This document shows, piece by piece, positions 61,801 to 64,000 of a stretch of DNA of 64,000 nucleotides. This stretch comes from DATGPD01 sp041398565 (lineage in GTDB: Bacteria > Planctomycetota > UBA1135 > UBA2386). How positions within the stretch are numbered: the first letter of the stretch is position 1; every line of letters starts with the position of its first letter. The translations under genes were made by a program, and so were the position numbers. The DNA is taken from positions 558,001 to 622,000 of the forward strand of contig JAWKUN010000002.1 of the NCBI GenBank assembly GCA_041398565.1. The letters are read 5' to 3'. The notes beneath the pieces are model-generated. The model worked only from the letters and a program-made list of their open reading frames with translations. It was not told the origin of the DNA and ran no database searches.

Positions 61801-61913
61801 CCGATGCAGCGCCAGCGCATGCCGCCGAAAAGCTCCGCCGGCAGTTGGGAGGGGGCGAACGGGGCCAGGCTCGTCACGACGAGCGGCAGGACGAAGGCGT
61901 GCGTGCGGTGCAT
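58824..61913 (-). CDS. large secreted BNR/sortilin-like repeat protein
   Basis: The product is 1029 aa with a signal peptide (MHRTHAFVLPLVVTSLAPFAPS). About eleven Asp-box (BNR) motifs of form SxDGGxTW occur (SRDAGRTWQ, SSDGGDTWR, SLDGGDTWQ, SDDDGETWR, TRDEGRTWA, THDEGESWR, TRDGGRTWQ). They are spread over the first 650 residues as in two stacked VPS10/sortilin-like beta-propellers. The C-terminal 350 residues include FVWDLHFTAPEG and a helical end rich in Arg/Ala. Such bacterial proteins are often annotated 'glycosyl hydrolase', but no sialidase catalytic set is visible, so a binding or structural role is as likely. Confidence 0.85.
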   Translation of the reverse strand: MHRTHAFVLPLVVTSLAPFAPSQLPAELFGGMRWRCIGPYRGGRTVAAVGVPGQPDTFYIGVNHGGVWRSRDAGRTWQPIFDDQPTGSIGAIAVAPSAPQVMYVGTGEGLQRPDLSIGDGVYKSSDGGDTWRNVGLGDAQQIPQVAVDPHDPNRVFVAALGHPYGANEERGVFRSLDGGDTWQKVLYRDADTGAFDVLFAARDARTVFAVLWSGRQAPWEIGGSWELPGAGLYKSTDGGDAWRQVTNGLPGAADGLGRIGLCVAPSEPGRMYAIVDARTLGGLYRSDDDGETWRRVNADPRLWGRGSDFAEVKADPKNADIVYVANVSSWKSTDGGLSFTGFRGAPGGDDPHRFWINPDDPNIILLAGDQGAIVTVNGGATWSSWYNQPTAQFYHVATDNAFPYRVYGGQQESGSVGIQSRSDDGRITLRHWHPVGVEEYGYVAPDPRDPDVIYGGKVTRYDRRTQQAQDVSPRPLRGDGYRIVRTQPLVFSPTDPQCLYFASNTLWKTRDEGRTWAQISPDLARTRYDVPANLGRFASCDPEAGQHRGVIYTIAPSPTRPGTIWVGTDCGSIHVTHDEGESWRDVTPPVLRPWDKVSMLEASPFDVEVAYAAINSFRLDDVNPHLFRTRDGGRTWQEIVRGLEPGAVTNVVRADGVRRGLLFAGSDRCAYVSFDDGDHWQSLRLNMPSTSIRDLVLKDDDVVVATHGRSFWILDDISRLRQLDAGTADAPAVLFAPRVATRIRWNQYPDTPPPPEEPAGENPPDGATLDYWLAADTEVTLEVRDEAGELVRRFDSREPPEPVAPHNFPDGWIQPWPKLSGTRGAHRFVWDLHFTAPEGARFTYPIQAVWENTPRVPPGPFVLPGSYRVRLLIGEDVHEQRLHVRMDPRVLTPAPDLVTQFELSRQVCADLARAARLRTYLGQARRQTALRRADAGLSAETRTALADLETGAAALDARAGGLSADLTRLLDVLQEADRAPTTAVRTAVAERHAAASQAAENWQRLESGALAEVNRRLREAGAEPIRTEK

Positions 61914-62064
61914 CGAGGCTCGGGTTGGCTCGGGTCGGCCGCGGTCGTGCTCCGGATTCGGTCGAGGCACGCGCGGCGCGGCGGTGTCATTGTGCCGCCG
62001 TGGCACGCTCGGCGGCATGGCTGTGGCCGTGTGCGGCTCGACACGGTCATGCCGAGGGCCGGCG

Positions 62065-62604
62065 TCAGCGGTGCACGTCGTCGACCCAGAGCGTCCGCCA
62101 GGTGTCACCGCCGTCGTTCGACTCGTGCAGGGTGCGACGCCAGGCGTCCGGGCCCAAGCGCTCGATGACGGTGACGACCAGGCTGCCCTGGCTCGGGTCG
62201 CGCTGCGTCCACGTGCTGGTGGTGCCGGTGACGACGCCGTCGGCGACGACGTGCCCGACGTGGCGGTCGTCGACTTGCAGGGCGATCCACCGCGTCGGGA
62301 GCGAGCCCGGCACCCGCGTCGTCGAGGCGTAGGCGAGTCCGGTGCCGTCGCCCATCTGCAGATCCTCGGTTTGGCCGCGCCCTCCGAGGATCGGGCGGAC
62401 TTCGACGTGGATCGGCGCCAGAGCGCCGGTCTCGCTGTGGCGGCGGGTGCCGTACCACTCGCCGAGCAGCCACACGAACGGCGTGCGGTCTCCGGCACCG
62501 TCGATGCGCGGGGCTCGGCAGCCGACCAGGGCCAGAGCTGCGGTGCACGCCAGAGCCACGGAGGCTCGAGACGCCGACGGGCGCGGGTCATGAGAGGGAC
62601 GCAT
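62065..62604 (-). CDS. lipoprotein of unknown function (DUF1579-like)
   Basis: The product is 179 aa. The signal ends in lipobox LVGC. The mature part begins FVWLLGEWYGTRRHSETG, followed by repeated beta-strand sequence, VTGTTSTWTQRDPSQ, and WRRTLHESNDGGDTWRTLW. A 'WLLGxW' start with an antiparallel-beta pattern resembles lipocalin-like proteins of the DUF1579 type. Its last residues also read like a BNR motif, NDGGDTWR. It lies 151 bp upstream of the BNR-repeat gene on the same strand and may be co-transcribed. Confidence 0.65.
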   Translation of the reverse strand: MRPSHDPRPSASRASVALACTAALALVGCRAPRIDGAGDRTPFVWLLGEWYGTRRHSETGALAPIHVEVRPILGGRGQTEDLQMGDGTGLAYASTTRVPGSLPTRWIALQVDDRHVGHVVADGVVTGTTSTWTQRDPSQGSLVVTVIERLGPDAWRRTLHESNDGGDTWRTLWVDDVHR

Positions 62605-62793
62605 GGGAGGAGAGACCAGGGATCCTGTCCGGGCATCCTGCTCGGGGATTCTGTCCAGCCGCGCACATGGTGGAACGCGAAGGAGCCTGGCGCAACAGCT
62701 TGTAGCCGACCCGGTCTGGCGTTACGGTCTCGGTCCCAACGGCGGCGGGCGGCCGCCAGAGGACATGCCATGACCATTCAGGGAGGGCTCCCG

Positions 62794-64000
62794 ATGACGG
62801 ACCGACTCGGTCCCGATCGCGGCGCTGCGTTCAGATGGCGCTGGGCGCTGCCGCTGGTGCCCATCGCAGCGTCGATGTTCTGCCTCTCCGCGCTCGTCTA
62901 CTACCACACCGCGATGGGTGGTACGGGAGAGGCGTGGGGGTTCTTCCAGGGAGCGGTGGTCGCTCTCTACCGGTGGCTGGGCTTCGTGCCCACCTTCATG
63001 TTCTGGCTCCTGCTGTTCGTGTGGTGCTCGATCTGGTTCGTGACCGGGCACTGGGAGGGCGCCCGCACGCGCCTGACCTGGATGGTGGGCTTCACGCTGT
63101 GCATCGCCATCCTGGTGAACCTCGGCACGCCGACGGATCCCTTGCCGCCGCACGCAGGCATCGTCGGGACCTTCGTCGCCGTGCGCCTGACCAGCGTCAT
63201 CGGCTACGCCTTGGCGGCACTGCTGGCCGTCGCGGCGGCGCTGGCGTCGTTGCTGCTTGCCACCGACTTCCTCTTCTACCGCTACTTCGAGGCCATGGCG
63301 CGTGGTCGTGTCGGCGACGACGTCGGGGTCGAGCCAGAGGCGACGGACGCGTTCCGAGAACTCGCGTTCTCCGGCGTGTATGCCGACGCGCCGCGTGCGG
63401 TGGCCGAGCCCGGAGTTGCGCCGGCCGAGCAGGAGGCCGACGAGGTGGCCGTGGCCGCGCGCGAGTCCGACGGGGGTGGCGGCGTGGCGACTGTGTCCAT
63501 CGACGACGTCGACCAGGAGATCGTCGTGCGGCCGCGCTGGCGCCGGCGCGGTCGCCCATCGCGCGAGTCGGCCGCGGACACCGATGCCGACCAGACTGCA
63601 GGCTCGCTGGCGCCCGACGTCGCGGAGCCCGTCGCTCTCGACGCGCACGCTGTGGCCATGGCGGACATGGCGACCGACGAGTCGGCCGGCGACCGCGAGG
63701 CGAGCCATCTCGAGGACACTGAAGTCGAAGACAGCGAAGTCGAAGACAGCGAAGTCGAAGATGACGATCTCGAAGATGACGATCTCGAGGACGTCGGAGG
63801 CGCCGCTGGGCGAGACGCAGCGACCGACGAGTACGTCACTGACGACGACGATGATGACCTCGAACACGTCCACCACGACGACGTCGAGCGCGACGAGTCG
63901 GTGGACCTGCGGTCCGACGCGGCGGCGCAGGAGGACGACGTCGACGAGACCATGCCGCGGGCCGATGAGTTCGACCTCGACGCCGGCGACGAAGAGTCCG
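62794..64000 (+). CDS. FtsK-like four-helix membrane protein with acidic linker, 3' partial
   Basis: The frame stays open to the window edge (402 codons). Four membrane helices occur: WALPLVPIAASMFCLSALVY, GFVPTFMFWLLLFVWCSIWF, WMVGFTLCIAILVNLG, and the last with GIVGTFVAVRL and ALASLLLATDFLF. The pattern 'G(x)2G(x)nL...LLLATDFLF' is typical of the FtsK membrane domain. An acidic, low-complexity region follows, with repeated EVEDS and DDDLED units. ATG 62794 was chosen because GGGAGGG (62781-62787) lies six bases before it; ATG 62770 is in frame. Whether an ATPase domain follows is beyond this window. It could be a second FtsK or only its membrane half. Confidence 0.75.
   Translation, partial: MTDRLGPDRGAAFRWRWALPLVPIAASMFCLSALVYYHTAMGGTGEAWGFFQGAVVALYRWLGFVPTFMFWLLLFVWCSIWFVTGHWEGARTRLTWMVGFTLCIAILVNLGTPTDPLPPHAGIVGTFVAVRLTSVIGYALAALLAVAAALASLLLATDFLFYRYFEAMARGRVGDDVGVEPEATDAFRELAFSGVYADAPRAVAEPGVAPAEQEADEVAVAARESDGGGGVATVSIDDVDQEIVVRPRWRRRGRPSRESAADTDADQTAGSLAPDVAEPVALDAHAVAMADMATDESAGDREASHLEDTEVEDSEVEDSEVEDDDLEDDDLEDVGGAAGRDAATDEYVTDDDDDDLEHVHHDDVERDESVDLRSDAAAQEDDVDETMPRADEFDLDAGDEES

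Noticed and set aside
62722..63876. Minus-strand frame of 384 codons opposite the FtsK-like protein
   Set aside because: It mirrors the acidic repeats of the plus-strand gene (giving runs of Val, Ile and Phe). The plus strand has a strong ribosome site and membrane helices.
1..64000. tRNA, rRNA or known riboswitches
   Set aside because: Inspection of the gene-free stretches showed no cloverleaf, no conserved TTCGA arm in context, and no recognisable riboswitch core. This was by eye, so a covariance-model scan could still find one.

Overview
The window is about 70% G+C by eye and densely coded on both strands. It encodes many secreted or lipid-anchored proteins of unusual build: LamG, ELWxxDGT, BNR-repeat and subtilase proteins, several sharing one C-terminal module. 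That style, plus the high GC, suggests an environmental Planctomycetota (possibly a Poly30/Saltatorellus-like lineage). This is inference; no rRNA or other taxonomic marker is present. I saw no tRNA, rRNA, CRISPR array, transposase or phage gene.

Layout. 0-10 kb (+ strand): end of a VWA membrane protein, a small lipoprotein, MiaE-like tRNA hydroxylase overlapping a lipase-like hydrolase, a ClC channel with CBS domains, a lipoprotein joining a tyrosine-phosphatase signature to a cytochrome c'-type haem motif, and a LamG secreted protein. 10-17 kb (-): a four-gene tripartite exporter (outer-membrane factor, adaptor, ATPase, permease) followed by an RhlE-like helicase. 17-22 kb (-): two tandem paralogous secreted subtilases with duplicated upstream DNA. 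22-27 kb (-): a DEAD-box helicase with a DbpA-type C-terminal domain, then a fused ADP-forming acyl-CoA synthetase. 27-31.6 kb (-): a compact arginine operon argR-argC-argB-argD-argF, with two GCAT-N4-ATGC palindromes centred 21 bp apart at the argR start. 31.7-44.8 kb: a DGQHR-domain protein, a BI-1 family membrane protein, a secreted dipeptidyl-peptidase-IV-like S9 peptidase, a TIGR01777 epimerase, an ELWxxDGT secreted protein, TrkH and a polytopic membrane protein. 45-49 kb (-): a TAT-exported molybdenum hydroxylase of PaoABC type (2Fe-2S, Mo and FAD/4Fe-4S subunits plus a small Cys protein). 49-55 kb: small secreted or unknown genes in repeat-rich DNA. 55-64 kb: FtsK, a secreted protein, a large BNR-repeat protein, a lipoprotein and the start of a second FtsK-like membrane protein cut by the window edge.

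The most distinctive non-coding content is two structured repeat families. Family A is a direct array of four 176-185 bp units at 51.36-52.08 kb, with an inverted dispersed copy at 19.6 kb between the subtilases. Family B is an 81-82 bp unit with two hairpins, present twice at 53.96-54.12 kb and, inverted, at 54.83-55.07 kb, bracketing an i-type-lysozyme-like gene. Most start codons are choices among in-frame candidates, because clear Shine-Dalgarno sites are rare here.
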